DNA of 64,000 nt from Hymenobacter yonginensis (GCF_027625995.1 NZ_CP115396.1:1984001-2048000), one strand, 5' to 3'. Shown: positions 16,727 through 26,109, counted from the stretch's first letter. Notes: generated by a model from the sequence alone, not told the origin. Numbers and translations are program-made.

Positions 16727-18130
16727 CTACCGCTCAAACACGGCCAGCTGTGAGGGCGCGCCCACTTCGGCGGCTTCCGGGCCCAGCGGCTCCAGGCGCA
16801 CCCGGTAGCCGTGGCGCCCGGCCACGCCGGCGGCCCAGGCGGCAAACTCGGCCCGCGTCCACTCGAAGCGGTGGTCAGCGTGGCGGAAGTCGCCGGCCGA
16901 GAGGGTTTCGTAGCGCTGGTTGTAGTCGGCATTGGGGGTGGTGACGAGCACGCTGCCGGGGCGGGCCCGGGCGAATATCACCTGCTCGAAGGCGGCCAGC
17001 CGGTTTTCGTCGAGGTGCTCGATGACTTCCACCACGGCCGCCGCGTCGTAGTCGGCCAGGCGCTCATCGTGGTACAGCACCGAGCCCTGAGCCAGGGTGA
17101 GCCGCTCGCGCTGGCGCGGGGGCATTTCCGCGAGGTGCAGGCGCTGCCGGGCCCGCTCCAGCTCCCGCCAGCTCACATCCAGGGCCAGCACGTGCTCAAT
17201 CTGGGGCTGCAGCAGCAGCCGGCGCACCAGCTTGCCTTCGCCGCAGCCCAGATCCAGTACCCGCTTCGCCCCCAGCTCCCGGATTATCTCGGCCACGCGG
17301 TCCAGGCGCTGGTCGTGGAGCTTCTGGCCGGGAGTTGCGGATTGCGGGCTGTCAGGGGTCAGCTCAGCGGCGGGCTCGTCATCCTCGGCATCTTTCTCCA
17401 CGGCCAGCAGGCGCGCCAGCGTGGGGTTCACATACTCGGCGAAGCGCAGGTAGCGGCGCGTGATGAACTCCCGCTCGGGGTGGCGCGGCAGCCACTCGCC
17501 GCCGCGCAGCAGCAGCTTCTCGGCCTCGGCCGGCCCGATGTAGTAGTGCTTGTTGTTGTCGAGCACCGGCAGCAGCACGTAGAGGTGCGTGAGCAGGTCG
17601 CGCAGGCGCAGGGCGGGGTGGCGCAGCCGCAGCGTGTAGTAGCGGCTGTCGCCCCACTCCGGCCGGGTGGGGTCGAGCGGGTGCGCCTCGGTTTCGATTT
17701 CGTAGCCCAGCGGCGCAAACAGGCGGTGCAGCTGCGCGGGGCCGGCAGCCGGCACCACGGCCACGGAAACTTCCAGCGGCAGCAGCGCATCGGGCAGCTC
17801 GGGGCGGTCCTGGCAGGTGCCGTTCATGGCCGTGTTGAAGGCTTTGGCCAGGGCCGTGCTCAGAAACGACGACGCCACGTAGGGCCGGTCGTTGACGTAC
17901 TGGGCCAGCGCGAAGCCCTCGGTGGCGGCGCCCTTCTGGCCGCGCACCAGCCCTACGGGGTCGATGTCGAGCAGCACGGCCACGGTGCAGCGCTCGGGCG
18001 TGGCTTCGGGGTAGAAGATATGGGCCTGCCCGGCGGTGAGCTCCAGCGTCTGGAGGCGGGCGGGGTTCTTGTGCAGCAGGTAGCCCAGGTCGGTGGCGGG
18101 CTGGTGGGTGGTGGTAATGGTGAGCAGCAT
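16727..18130 (-). CDS. hen1: 3'-terminal RNA ribose 2'-O-methyltransferase Hen1
   Basis: 467 residues. The N-terminal half is the bacterial-specific Hen1 region that partners Pnkp (GYLLHKNPARLQTLEL, FYPEATPERCTVAVLLDI). The C-terminal half is a SAM methyltransferase: DLGCGEGKLVRR, then VVEVIEHLDENRL and the metal-binding histidines FRHADHRFEWTR seen in Hen1 proteins. In characterised systems Hen1 methylates the 2'-OH at the damaged 3' end before Pnkp ligation, protecting the repaired junction from renewed cleavage. The gene is immediately upstream of pnkp on the same strand (53 bp gap), which fits a two-gene operon. Confidence 0.95.
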   Translation of the reverse strand: MLLTITTTHQPATDLGYLLHKNPARLQTLELTAGQAHIFYPEATPERCTVAVLLDIDPVGLVRGQKGAATEGFALAQYVNDRPYVASSFLSTALAKAFNTAMNGTCQDRPELPDALLPLEVSVAVVPAAGPAQLHRLFAPLGYEIETEAHPLDPTRPEWGDSRYYTLRLRHPALRLRDLLTHLYVLLPVLDNNKHYYIGPAEAEKLLLRGGEWLPRHPEREFITRRYLRFAEYVNPTLARLLAVEKDAEDDEPAAELTPDSPQSATPGQKLHDQRLDRVAEIIRELGAKRVLDLGCGEGKLVRRLLLQPQIEHVLALDVSWRELERARQRLHLAEMPPRQRERLTLAQGSVLYHDERLADYDAAAVVEVIEHLDENRLAAFEQVIFARARPGSVLVTTPNADYNQRYETLSAGDFRHADHRFEWTRAEFAAWAAGVAGRHGYRVRLEPLGPEAAEVGAPSQLAVFER

Positions 18131-18305
18131 ACGGCAGGCAGATAACGATAGAACACGGCCCCGGGGCAGCTTTACCCGGTGGGGTGCAAGATACGCAACG
18201 CCCGGCCCCGGCCAGCGGCCCGGCCGGGGCCCGGCTTCACATCAGCTTAACTATTTGGAAACGACTATATAACACACCGTAAATCATGCCGTAACACGGC
18301 CCCGA

Positions 18306-18313
18306 TACTTTTG
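18306..18313 (+). promoter_or_regulatory. Bacteroidota -7 box TACTTTTG
   Basis: TACTTTTG matches TAnnTTTG and lies 48 bp upstream of the ATG at 18362, in the divergent region shared with hen1. No convincing -33 TTG at the usual spacing. Confidence 0.55.
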
Positions 18314-18361
18314 GGCATCCTTCCAGGGCGCCCTGCCGCCGCTTATTTTCCTGCCTGCATT

Positions 18362-19843
18362 ATGCACACTCCTACCCTTTCGGCCCGCCTGCTGGCGGCG
18401 CTGGCCCTCTCGGCTTCGCTGGCCGCCTGCTCCGACGACAACGACGAGGCCTCGACCAACAGCGTCAAGCTCGACAACTACTCCGTGACGCCGGTGCTGG
18501 CCAAAACCCTACCCGGTTTCGAGAGCGTGAAGCTGTACTCGCTGATCAGCTCCGACGACAAGCTGGCCGCCTCGCCCGACTTCATGTTCGGGGGCTCGGC
18601 CGACGGCGCGGGCCTGCTGCGCAACCCCGACGGCAAGGGCTTCACCCTGCTGGTCAACCACGAAGACAACTTGGCCATTTCCCGGGTGCGCTTCGATGAA
18701 ACCCTGCGCCCCGTCGGGGGCGAATACCTGCTCAACTCCGACGGCGGCCGGTGGCGGCTGTGCTCGGGCACGATGGTGACGCCCGAGGAGCACGGCTTCG
18801 GCCCCTACTTCCTGAGCGCCGGCGAAAGCGCCGTGGACGCCCAGACCCACCTGATTCAGCCCTTCGCCGACAACAACACCCAGAGCACGCCCAAAGGGGT
18901 GCGGGGCCTGGGCTACTGGAGCGCCGAAAACGCCGTACCTCTGCCCAAAACGGCCTACCCCGGTAAAACCGTGGTGCTCACCGGCGAGGACGCCTCCGAC
19001 GCCACCGGCGGCCAGCTGGCCCTGTACCTGAGCAACGCCCTCGGCGACCTGGACGGCGGCCAGCAGTACATGCTGCGCCGCCGCGACCTCAACCAGCGCG
19101 AAAAGGACATGGCTACGGGCCAGCGGTACGAGGTGGAATTTGTGGCCATCCCCGACTACAAGAACCTCACCGGCACGCAGATGCAGGCCCAGGTTGACCC
19201 GCTGAAGGCCATCAAGTTCGGCCGGGTGGAGGACATCGACTACCGCAAGGGCGGCGGGGCTAACGGCCGCGAGGTGTACTTCAACGTGACGGGCCAGGAC
19301 TTCACGGGTGTGAATGCCGACCAGAGCCGCACCAAGTGGGGCCGCACCTACCGCCTCGTGCTCAACGAGCAGAACCCGCTGCTGGGCACCCTGGAGCTGG
19401 TTCTCGACGGCGACGACCGCGCCGGTAAGGCGAAGGACTTCCAGAACCCCGACAACCTCTGCGTGACCCAGAACTACGTGTATGTGCAGGAGGACTCGAA
19501 CGGCTACGGCACCGAAACCCACGATGCCTACATCTACCAGTATACCATTGCCACCGGCGAGCTGAAGAAGGTGCTGGAGCTGGACCACCGCCGCACCGAA
19601 GCCGACAAAGACAAATACAACGTGACGGGCACCAGCTACACCCCGGGCGCTTCTTCCAAAGGCAGCTGGGAATACGGTGCGCTGGTAGATGTGTCGGACG
19701 TGGTGGGCCAGCCCAATACGTTTACCCTGTGCATCCAGCCCCACTCCTGGCGCGCCCAGAAATACAAAGATGGCGGCGCCCGGCCGAACAACGGCAACGA
19801 CCAGGCCAGCCAGGTGGTCATCCTGAGCGGCCTGCCCCGCTAA
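18362..19843 (+). CDS. PhoX-like (DUF839) lipoprotein
   Basis: 493 residues from ATG at 18362; an upstream in-frame start at 18311 would overlap the -7 box. The lipoprotein signal is LLAALALSASLAAC. The body has DUF839/PhoX-type features: LLVNHEDN near residue 100, the STPKGVRGLGYWSAEN segment, GRVEDIDYRKGG and NPDNLCVTQNYVYVQEDS, the last matching the conserved PDNL of PhoX beta-propellers. PhoX enzymes are Ca/Fe-dependent alkaline phosphatases. Catalytic function here is inferred only, because distant DUF839 members are uncharacterised. A di-haem peroxidase gene follows about 200 bp downstream on the same strand. Confidence 0.75.
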   Translation: MHTPTLSARLLAALALSASLAACSDDNDEASTNSVKLDNYSVTPVLAKTLPGFESVKLYSLISSDDKLAASPDFMFGGSADGAGLLRNPDGKGFTLLVNHEDNLAISRVRFDETLRPVGGEYLLNSDGGRWRLCSGTMVTPEEHGFGPYFLSAGESAVDAQTHLIQPFADNNTQSTPKGVRGLGYWSAENAVPLPKTAYPGKTVVLTGEDASDATGGQLALYLSNALGDLDGGQQYMLRRRDLNQREKDMATGQRYEVEFVAIPDYKNLTGTQMQAQVDPLKAIKFGRVEDIDYRKGGGANGREVYFNVTGQDFTGVNADQSRTKWGRTYRLVLNEQNPLLGTLELVLDGDDRAGKAKDFQNPDNLCVTQNYVYVQEDSNGYGTETHDAYIYQYTIATGELKKVLELDHRRTEADKDKYNVTGTSYTPGASSKGSWEYGALVDVSDVVGQPNTFTLCIQPHSWRAQKYKDGGARPNNGNDQASQVVILSGLPR

Positions 19844-19917
19844 TCTCTGCCCTTGCTAGCTCCCGATTATTAGGGCCACTATCGTTAGCCGCTACACTTA
19901 TCCGACTACGCTTACCA

Positions 19918-19946
19918 CGCGCTGCTTCCGCCCCGGGAGCAGCGCG
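19918..19946 (+). terminator. Hairpin terminator after the PhoX-like gene
   Basis: CGCGCTGCTTCC pairs with GGGAGCAGCGCG around a short loop and is followed by TTTT. It lies 75 bp after the stop and suggests the peroxidase gene has its own promoter. Confidence 0.65.
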
Positions 19947-20041
19947 TTTTGCTGCCGGCAACGGGCCCGACACCCGCGCCTATCCAATTAAACCAAATGA
20001 GAAATCCGGCATTTGACCATTTGGTATTTCACTGATTTTCA

Positions 20042-21961
20042 ATGAAAAGAGCTTTACTTCTACTCACCTCGGCCCTAGTGCTGATATGGGCGAGCTGCCA
20101 GCGGACCGGCCCGTCGGCCGCCACTTCGGAGCCGGCCCCGACGCCGGCCGGGCAGGTACTGGGCCAGTACCACCGCCACGTGGCGCAGTTTGATTCGGTG
20201 GTGGCAGTGCTGCAGCGGGCCGTGGCTACGGGTCAGCCGGCGGCCCGGCAGCGGCGGGCATTTCTGGTGGCGCGGCTGGCCTGGAAGCGGGTGGAGCTGC
20301 TGGCCGAGTACTACAGCCCCTCCACCGCCAAGGCCCTCAACGGCCCCGCGTTGGGCGAGGTGGAGGAATTCGACCAGCAGCAGCGGGTGCGGGCTCCCGA
20401 GGGTTTGCAGGTGCTGGAAACGTACTTCTACCCCGCCCTCTACGCCCCGGCCCGCCGACCCGAGGTGCTGGAGCAGCTGGCCCTGGTGCACAGCAGCCTG
20501 CTAAGCCTGCGCCACGCCGCCGACGGCCTCACCCTCACCGACCGCCACGTGTTCGACGCGGCCCGGCTGGAGGTGTTCCGGGTGATGACGCTGGGGCTGA
20601 CGGGCTTCGATACGCCCGCCTCGCCGGGGGCCGTGGCCGAGGCCGCCGCCGCGCTGACCACCGTGCAGGCCACCGTGGCTCCTTACCAGCGCCGCCTGCC
20701 CGCCCCCGCCGCCCGCCGCCTCGCGGCCCGATTCGGAGCGGCGCTGGGCTACCTGCGCCGCCACCCCGACGCCGCCCGCTTCGACCGGCTCACGTTTCTG
20801 GCCCGCTACGCCGAGCCGCTCAGCCGGCAACTGTGGGCCACCCAGCAGGCCCTGGGCATTCCGGCCTTCCCCGAAACCCGCGCCCTACGCGCCGATGCGC
20901 CCTCGTTGTTTGCTCCCGAGGCGTTTGAGCCGGCGGCCTTCGCCCCCTCCACCACCGCGCGGCCGGTTCTGGCGCAGGTGGCGCTGGGCCGGCAGCTGTT
21001 CTTCGACCCCGTGCTGTCGGGCAACAGCAGCCGCAGCTGCGCCAGCTGCCACCAGCCAGCCCGCGCCTTCACCGATGGGCAGGCCCGGAGCGTGGCCTTC
21101 GGGGGCCGGGGGGCGGTGGCCCGCAACGCGCCCACCCTGCTCAACGCCGCCCTGCAGCGCACCCAGTTCCACGACGGCCGGGTGAGCTTCCTGGAAGACC
21201 AGGCCGCGGCCGTGCTGGCCAACCCCACCGAAATGCACGGCTCGATGGCCGCCGCGGCCCGGCTGCTCACGCGCAGCCCCGCCTACCGGGCCGCCTTTGC
21301 CCGGGCTTTCGCAGCCGCCCCCGCTGCGCCCGTGCAGGAGGCGCAGCTGAAGGCCGCCCTGGCGGCTTACCTCCGCTCCCTGGTGCGCCTGAATTCGCCC
21401 TTCGACCAGTACCTGCGCGGCGACACCACGGCGCTGGGCCCGGCGGCCCAACGCGGGGCCAACGTGTTTCTGGGCAAGGCCAAATGCGCCACCTGCCACT
21501 TTCTGCCGCTGTTCAACGGCACCGTGCCGCCCGGCTTCGAGCGCACCGAAAACGAGGTCCTGGGCACCCTGGCCGCTCCCAACCGCCTCCGCCTCGACGC
21601 CGACCCCGGCCGGGCCGGAGCCACCGGCATACAGTGGCAGGCCCACGCCTTCAAAACGCCCACCCTGCGCAACATCTCCCTCACCGCGCCCTACATGCAC
21701 CAGGGCACTTACCGCACCCTGGCCGAGGTGGTGGAGTTCTACAACCAAGGCGGCGGCGCGGGCCGGGGCCTCACGGTGCCCAACCAAACCCTCCCGCCCG
21801 ACCCGCTCCACCTCACCCCCCGCGAAAAGCAGGACCTGATAGTCTTCCTCCACTCCCTCACCGATACCACCGGCCTCCGCCGCGAAACCCCGCGCCAGCT
21901 CCCCACATTCCCAACTGAGCTGGCCCATCTCAACCAGCGCCCCGTAGGCGGCCGGTACTGA
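20042..21961 (+). CDS. Di-haem cytochrome c peroxidase (MauG/CCP family) with N-terminal extension
   Basis: 639 residues with a lipoprotein-like signal (ALVLIWASC). About 270 alpha-helical residues follow that are not part of the usual peroxidase. The di-haem peroxidase domain starts near residue 305 (VALGRQLFFDPVLSGN) with haem sites CASCH at about 332 and CATCH at about 481. Other family features are FTDGQ, RNAPTLLNAA, FKTPTLRNISLTAPYMHQG and EVVEFYNQGGG. These proteins reduce peroxide or oxidise partners in the envelope. The N-terminal extension resembles an imelysin-like helical bundle in style only; this is not established. The neighbour upstream is PhoX-like. Confidence 0.9.
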   Translation: MKRALLLLTSALVLIWASCQRTGPSAATSEPAPTPAGQVLGQYHRHVAQFDSVVAVLQRAVATGQPAARQRRAFLVARLAWKRVELLAEYYSPSTAKALNGPALGEVEEFDQQQRVRAPEGLQVLETYFYPALYAPARRPEVLEQLALVHSSLLSLRHAADGLTLTDRHVFDAARLEVFRVMTLGLTGFDTPASPGAVAEAAAALTTVQATVAPYQRRLPAPAARRLAARFGAALGYLRRHPDAARFDRLTFLARYAEPLSRQLWATQQALGIPAFPETRALRADAPSLFAPEAFEPAAFAPSTTARPVLAQVALGRQLFFDPVLSGNSSRSCASCHQPARAFTDGQARSVAFGGRGAVARNAPTLLNAALQRTQFHDGRVSFLEDQAAAVLANPTEMHGSMAAAARLLTRSPAYRAAFARAFAAAPAAPVQEAQLKAALAAYLRSLVRLNSPFDQYLRGDTTALGPAAQRGANVFLGKAKCATCHFLPLFNGTVPPGFERTENEVLGTLAAPNRLRLDADPGRAGATGIQWQAHAFKTPTLRNISLTAPYMHQGTYRTLAEVVEFYNQGGGAGRGLTVPNQTLPPDPLHLTPREKQDLIVFLHSLTDTTGLRRETPRQLPTFPTELAHLNQRPVGGRY

Positions 21962-22002
21962 ATTCTGGTCTCGGGGTTACTAGGATGACCGGTCAGCACG
22001 AT

Positions 22003-22100
22003 GTAGAGACGCAATATTTTGCGTCTCGTCGTTGAACGGTACGGGCAAACTGTCTTTAACAACATCAGCAACGGCGAGACGCAAAATATTGCGTCTCTAC
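22003..22100. repeat. Inverted-repeat element with perfect 26-bp arms
   Basis: The left arm (22003-22028, beginning GTAGAGACGCAATATTTTGC) and right arm (22075-22100) are perfect reverse complements. It is the intergenic member of the family also found inside pnkp at 15881-15982. Confidence 0.85.
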
Positions 22101-22154
22101 GCCGTTAGGTAGTCAGTCAGAAGCCAACAAGTATAACCAGACCTTAATACTAAG

Positions 22155-22220
22155 CTTGTCGAAGCATCTCTACTGATTCGTAGGATAGTTCAGGAGAAGC
22201 GGTAGAGATGCTTCGACAAG
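22155..22220. repeat. Inverted repeat with perfect 19-bp arms
   Basis: CTTGTCGAAGCATCTCTAC at 22155-22173 is the exact reverse complement of 22202-22220. The same arm sequence recurs in the longer inverted repeat at 58324-58418. Confidence 0.85.
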
Positions 22221-22278
22221 TTCAGCATGACGTTCATGCGGTTGCCTATAAACCAACACGTGTGTCCTCTGCAACGCA

Positions 22279-22310
22279 AAACGCCCCGACCATAACCGGC
22301 CGGGGCGTTT
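22279..22310 (-). terminator. Hairpin terminator of the beta-propeller gene
   Basis: AAACGCCCCG (22279-22288) pairs with CGGGGCGTTT (22301-22310). It lies 21 bp past the stop of the minus-strand gene at 22332. Confidence 0.75.
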
Positions 22311-22331
22311 CGTTTGGGGTGGAGGTGGCCG

Positions 22332-24578
22332 TTAGCGCACCACCAGCTTGGAGCTGGCCCCATCGTCGGCGCGCAGCACGTACACGCCCGGCGCGAGGTC
22401 GGCGGTTTCCAGCTGCAGGGCTTTGGTTAGGGTGCGGACGGGGCGGCCCAGCACGTCGTGAAGGAGGCCGCTCACCGGCCGGCTCAGCTGCACTTGTCCG
22501 CCCTGGCTCGGGTTGGGGTAGAGGTATAGCGGCGCGGCTGTGCGGGCAGTGGCCGTGCTCAGCGGGCCGCGCAGACCAATCTGGTACACGGCCACGGTGC
22601 TGCTGATTTCGTTGGCCAGAATCAGCAGTGGCGCGCGGGTCGGGCTGTTGGCGGCCGACACGAATACCAACCCCTCGGGGCCCTGGTCGCCGGTGCCGGC
22701 GGTCAGGCTGCGGTTGTTGATGTACTGCACCAGCCGCGGGTTGGCGGGGTCGTTTACGTTCATCACCAGCACACCGCCCTGGCGCTCCAGGCTGATGAAG
22801 GCGTAGGTGGTGTCGCGAATCACGCCGATGGCGGCGCCTTCGGGCTCGGGGCCTTTGTCGTCGGAGCGGTTTTTCCGGGTGGGCGCTTCGTTGGCGCCGT
22901 TGCTGGCGTTGAAGATGTTGCCGAACGTGGGGTCGGTGCTGGTGAGCCGCTCCAGCAGGTCGCCGCTGTCATGCAAGAGAGCCCCGGTGGTGGCGTTGAG
23001 GATGCTGAACGAGCGGCCCCCGAACGCATAAATCTGGTCGAAGTCGCCGTCGCCGTCGGTATCGCCCAGCTTGTTGGTCACATTTAGGCGGCCCAGCACG
23101 CTATTGTTCTTCAGCAGCGCGGCCTGCGGGAAGGCCGTGGGGTCGAGCGGGTAGGCGGCATTGCCGAGGCGCACGGCCTCCACGAGCCCGCCGGTGCCGG
23201 AGTATTCGCGGGCATCTCCCTCGTTGGCGGTCAGCAGGTAGCGGCCCCCACCCAAAGCGGCGGGCAGCTCGAAGGAAGCAATGGCGTCGGGCTGGCGCAT
23301 GCCGCGTACCGGCCAGTTGGCCATAAGTACGTCGGCCGACTGGTCGGAAGCGTCAAAGCTGAAGCCGGGCTGGCTGTGGTCCTGGTAGCCGATGGGCCGC
23401 AGGGCCGTGAACTGCAGCGTAGCCAGATCCAGCGTAGCCACGGCGTTGTTTTCCTGCAGGCCAATGTAGGCCGTGCGCGAATCAGCCGATATGGTCACGT
23501 ATTCCGGCTCCAGATCCTGCGCTACGGAGCTGGCCGGCCCACCCGCCGGGCCGCCGTAGATGCGGATACCGGCCGCCCGCAACGCGGCCGCCTGGCCGTT
23601 GAAGCTGCTGAAATCAACGGTCGTCACGTTGGCCTGCGTCAGGTTGGCAATGGGGTCGCTCACGTCCACCACCGTCACCGAGCCGAGCGGGTCGTTGGAG
23701 TAGGTCGCGTTAGGCTCGCCTTCGTTGGCCGTCAGCAGGTAGCGGCCATCCGGCGAGAAGGTTATCATATCGGGCAAGGCGCCCGCCGTCACCTGCTTCA
23801 GGAAGTTGCCGTTCTGGTCGAAGAACACGATTTTGCCGGCGTTCTGCAGCACGGCATCTTCCACCGCGCAGGCTACCAGGCCGTTGCGCACGGCCACGGA
23901 ATTGATGCCGCCGTAGGGCGCCATGCTGATGGAGGCCAGCGGGGTAATGGTGCCCGGCGTGGCGAAATTGAGAATATCGAGCTTGCCGCCGATGGAGTTG
24001 GCCACGTACAGGCGCTGTGTGCTCGGGTCGTGGGCCACAATTTCAGCGGAGTTGATTTGCACCGGCGGGGTGGCCGTCGTGAAAGCCACTCCATTCTGGT
24101 AGCTACCCAGCAGATTCAGGCGCAGATTGCCGGCACGCGGGGGCGCCTGCGTGTCGTTGTCTTTGATATACACCAGCACCTCGGTGAAACCGGCCGTCAG
24201 GGTGGCGTTGGCGGGGTTCTGCAGGCGCAGCGTGAAATACTCGGCCCCTTCCGCCAGCACATCGTCGGTGAGCGGAATGGTCAGGGTCTGGTTGGCCGTG
24301 GCGCCGGCCGGGAAGGTCAGCGTCTGGGGGGCGGCGTAGGTGAAATCAGTACCGACCGTGGCCGTGCCCAGGCCGGGCACCAGCGCTACCTCCACGGTGC
24401 TGGCCGCCGTGCCGGGGTTGGTGACGGACACCGGCACGCTGACCGTTCCCGCGTTTTCATTGGCTACCGCCGTGACGGCGGTGAAGCGCAGCGCGGGGGT
24501 GGTTTGGGCGGCGGCCGTGCCGGCCAGCGCCAGGCAAAGCAGTCCGGCGGTGGCTCCCGAAAGTAAAGTTTGACGCAT
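22332..24578 (-). CDS. T9SS-exported Calx-beta and choice-of-anchor I beta-propeller protein
   Basis: 748 residues with a signal peptide (LLCLALAGTAAAQ). A Calx-beta domain covers about 30-140 (VANENAGTVSVPVSVTNPG, EGAEYFTLRLQNPANAT). A long beta-propeller follows (FSPDGRYLLTANEGEPNATY, LEPEYVTISADSRTAYIGLQ, DDKGPEPEGAAIG) of the type called choice-of-anchor I in Bacteroidota. The last ~70 residues are a type IX secretion sorting domain (YLYPNPSQGGQV ... LAPGVYVLRA ... SKLVV). The protein is therefore predicted to be exported and held on or released from the cell surface. Some related propellers are annotated as alkaline-phosphatase-like, but no activity is assigned here. Confidence 0.88.
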   Translation of the reverse strand: MRQTLLSGATAGLLCLALAGTAAAQTTPALRFTAVTAVANENAGTVSVPVSVTNPGTAASTVEVALVPGLGTATVGTDFTYAAPQTLTFPAGATANQTLTIPLTDDVLAEGAEYFTLRLQNPANATLTAGFTEVLVYIKDNDTQAPPRAGNLRLNLLGSYQNGVAFTTATPPVQINSAEIVAHDPSTQRLYVANSIGGKLDILNFATPGTITPLASISMAPYGGINSVAVRNGLVACAVEDAVLQNAGKIVFFDQNGNFLKQVTAGALPDMITFSPDGRYLLTANEGEPNATYSNDPLGSVTVVDVSDPIANLTQANVTTVDFSSFNGQAAALRAAGIRIYGGPAGGPASSVAQDLEPEYVTISADSRTAYIGLQENNAVATLDLATLQFTALRPIGYQDHSQPGFSFDASDQSADVLMANWPVRGMRQPDAIASFELPAALGGGRYLLTANEGDAREYSGTGGLVEAVRLGNAAYPLDPTAFPQAALLKNNSVLGRLNVTNKLGDTDGDGDFDQIYAFGGRSFSILNATTGALLHDSGDLLERLTSTDPTFGNIFNASNGANEAPTRKNRSDDKGPEPEGAAIGVIRDTTYAFISLERQGGVLVMNVNDPANPRLVQYINNRSLTAGTGDQGPEGLVFVSAANSPTRAPLLILANEISSTVAVYQIGLRGPLSTATARTAAPLYLYPNPSQGGQVQLSRPVSGLLHDVLGRPVRTLTKALQLETADLAPGVYVLRADDGASSKLVVR

Positions 24579-24636
24579 CCTTAAACAGGCTAAGTGAATG
24601 ATGCGCCAAAGCTACCGGAGGGCCGTTATGGCAGCT

Positions 24637-26109
24637 TTACCAATTAGTTACGGAATCATCAATACCCGCCTGGCAGGCCGGCAGCGCCTGCGTTCCGGGC
24701 CCCGCCGGGCTGGCCTCGCCGGCCAGAAAACGGCGGTACCAATGCCCCGAGTCCTTGATGGTGCGGCGCTGGGTTTCGTAGGCCACGTGCACCAGCCCGA
24801 AGTGGGGCCCGTAGCCCTCGGCCCACTCAAAATTGTCGGTAAACGACCAGGCGAAGTACCCATCCACCGGCACGCCCTCCTGCCGGGCGCGCAGCACCTG
24901 CCCGATGCTGGCCTGCAGATACGCCTGCCGGGCCGGGTCGGCCACGCGGCCAGCCCGGAGCTGGTCGGGGAAGGCGGCGCCGTTTTCCGTCACCAGCAGG
25001 CGCGGCGCGTTGGGGTAGGCCGCAAACTGCTTCAGCATGTGGTAGAGGCTTTCCGGGTACACTTCCCAGCCCATATCGGTGTGGGGCACGCCGCGCCGGG
25101 CGGCCCCTACCAGCGCGGCCCACAGCAGCGGCACGTAGGGCGCGTGGCGCACCACCTCCCGGGTGTAGTTCTGCACGCCCAGAAAGTCGAAGGCGAAAGG
25201 CAGCAGGGCCTCGTCGCCGGGGCGCATGTAGCGGTCCAGCCAGCCGAGCAGCGGCACGTCGGCCACGGGATAGCCCAAACCCAGGGCGGGTTCCACGAAA
25301 AGACGGTTGAGCAGCGCATCGGCCCGGCGGGTGGCGCGGGCGTCGCGGGCGTGGCCGGGCCGCCAGGGCGTGAGGTAGGAGCAGGAAAACGTGGTGCCGA
25401 TCTGGGCGGTGGCGGGCAGCACCGCCCGCAAAGCCCGGCCGCCCTCGGCCTGGGCCAGCGCGGCGTGGTGGGTGGCAGCCAGAAACGCGCCCAGGCTGCG
25501 GCGGCCCGGCGCGTGCACGCCCAGCAGGTGCCCGGCCCCGGTGAACACCATGGGCTCGTTGAGCACCATCCAGTGCTGCACCCGGTCGCCGAGGCGGGCC
25601 GCCACTCGCTGGGCGTAGTCGGTGAACCAGCCCACCACCGAGCGGTTGGTCCAGCCGCCGAGCTGCTGCAGCGCGGCCGGCAGATCCCAGTGGTAGAGCG
25701 TGGGCCAAGGCGTGATGCCTTGGGCCAGGCAGCCGTCTATCAGCCGGTCGTAGAAGTCTATTCCCTTTTGGTTAATACTACCTCTACCCTCCGGGAAAAT
25801 GCGCGACCAGGCGATGGAAAAGCGGAAATCCTGTATCCCCATTTGTTTCATCAGCTCCAGATCCTGCGGCCAGCGGTGGTAGAAGTCGGTGGCTACCTCG
25901 GCGGTTTCGGCGCGCTTGATGCGGCCGCGGCGGCGCACGAAATCGTCCCAGATGCTGGGCCCTTTGCCGTCCAGGTTCCAGGCCCCTTCCGTCTGGTAGG
26001 CCGCCGCCGAAACGCCCCAGCGGAAGTCGGCCCCGAAGTCAGCGCGGGTAACCAGGGCCGGGGTGGTAGCCGGAAAGAAAGCGGCAGGCAGAGCAGACAA
26101 ATCGGGCAT
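24637..26109 (-). CDS. Glycoside hydrolase family 1 (beta-glucosidase-like)
   Basis: 490 residues from ATG at 26109; a longer in-frame start at 26328 would run into the upstream glycosyltransferase gene and encodes GC-rich filler. GH1 features are complete: FGADFRWGVSAAAYQTEGAW near the start, FRFSIAWSRIFPEG, YHWDLPAALQQLGGW, acid/base Glu in VLNEP, nucleophile Glu in LLVTENGAAF, and WSFTDNFEWAEGY near the end. There is no signal peptide, so it is probably cytoplasmic and acts on imported beta-glycosides. It is last in a leftward cluster with a glycosyltransferase and an LpxH-like phosphoesterase. Confidence 0.94.
   Translation of the reverse strand: MPDLSALPAAFFPATTPALVTRADFGADFRWGVSAAAYQTEGAWNLDGKGPSIWDDFVRRRGRIKRAETAEVATDFYHRWPQDLELMKQMGIQDFRFSIAWSRIFPEGRGSINQKGIDFYDRLIDGCLAQGITPWPTLYHWDLPAALQQLGGWTNRSVVGWFTDYAQRVAARLGDRVQHWMVLNEPMVFTGAGHLLGVHAPGRRSLGAFLAATHHAALAQAEGGRALRAVLPATAQIGTTFSCSYLTPWRPGHARDARATRRADALLNRLFVEPALGLGYPVADVPLLGWLDRYMRPGDEALLPFAFDFLGVQNYTREVVRHAPYVPLLWAALVGAARRGVPHTDMGWEVYPESLYHMLKQFAAYPNAPRLLVTENGAAFPDQLRAGRVADPARQAYLQASIGQVLRARQEGVPVDGYFAWSFTDNFEWAEGYGPHFGLVHVAYETQRRTIKDSGHWYRRFLAGEASPAGPGTQALPACQAGIDDSVTNW

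Noticed and set aside
16811..18145. 444-codon plus-strand frame over hen1
   Set aside because: Antisense shadow of a clearly coding methyltransferase gene.
22003..22220. Paired palindromes as a possible CRISPR remnant or attachment site
   Set aside because: They are two different inverted repeats without spacers, integrase or cas genes.
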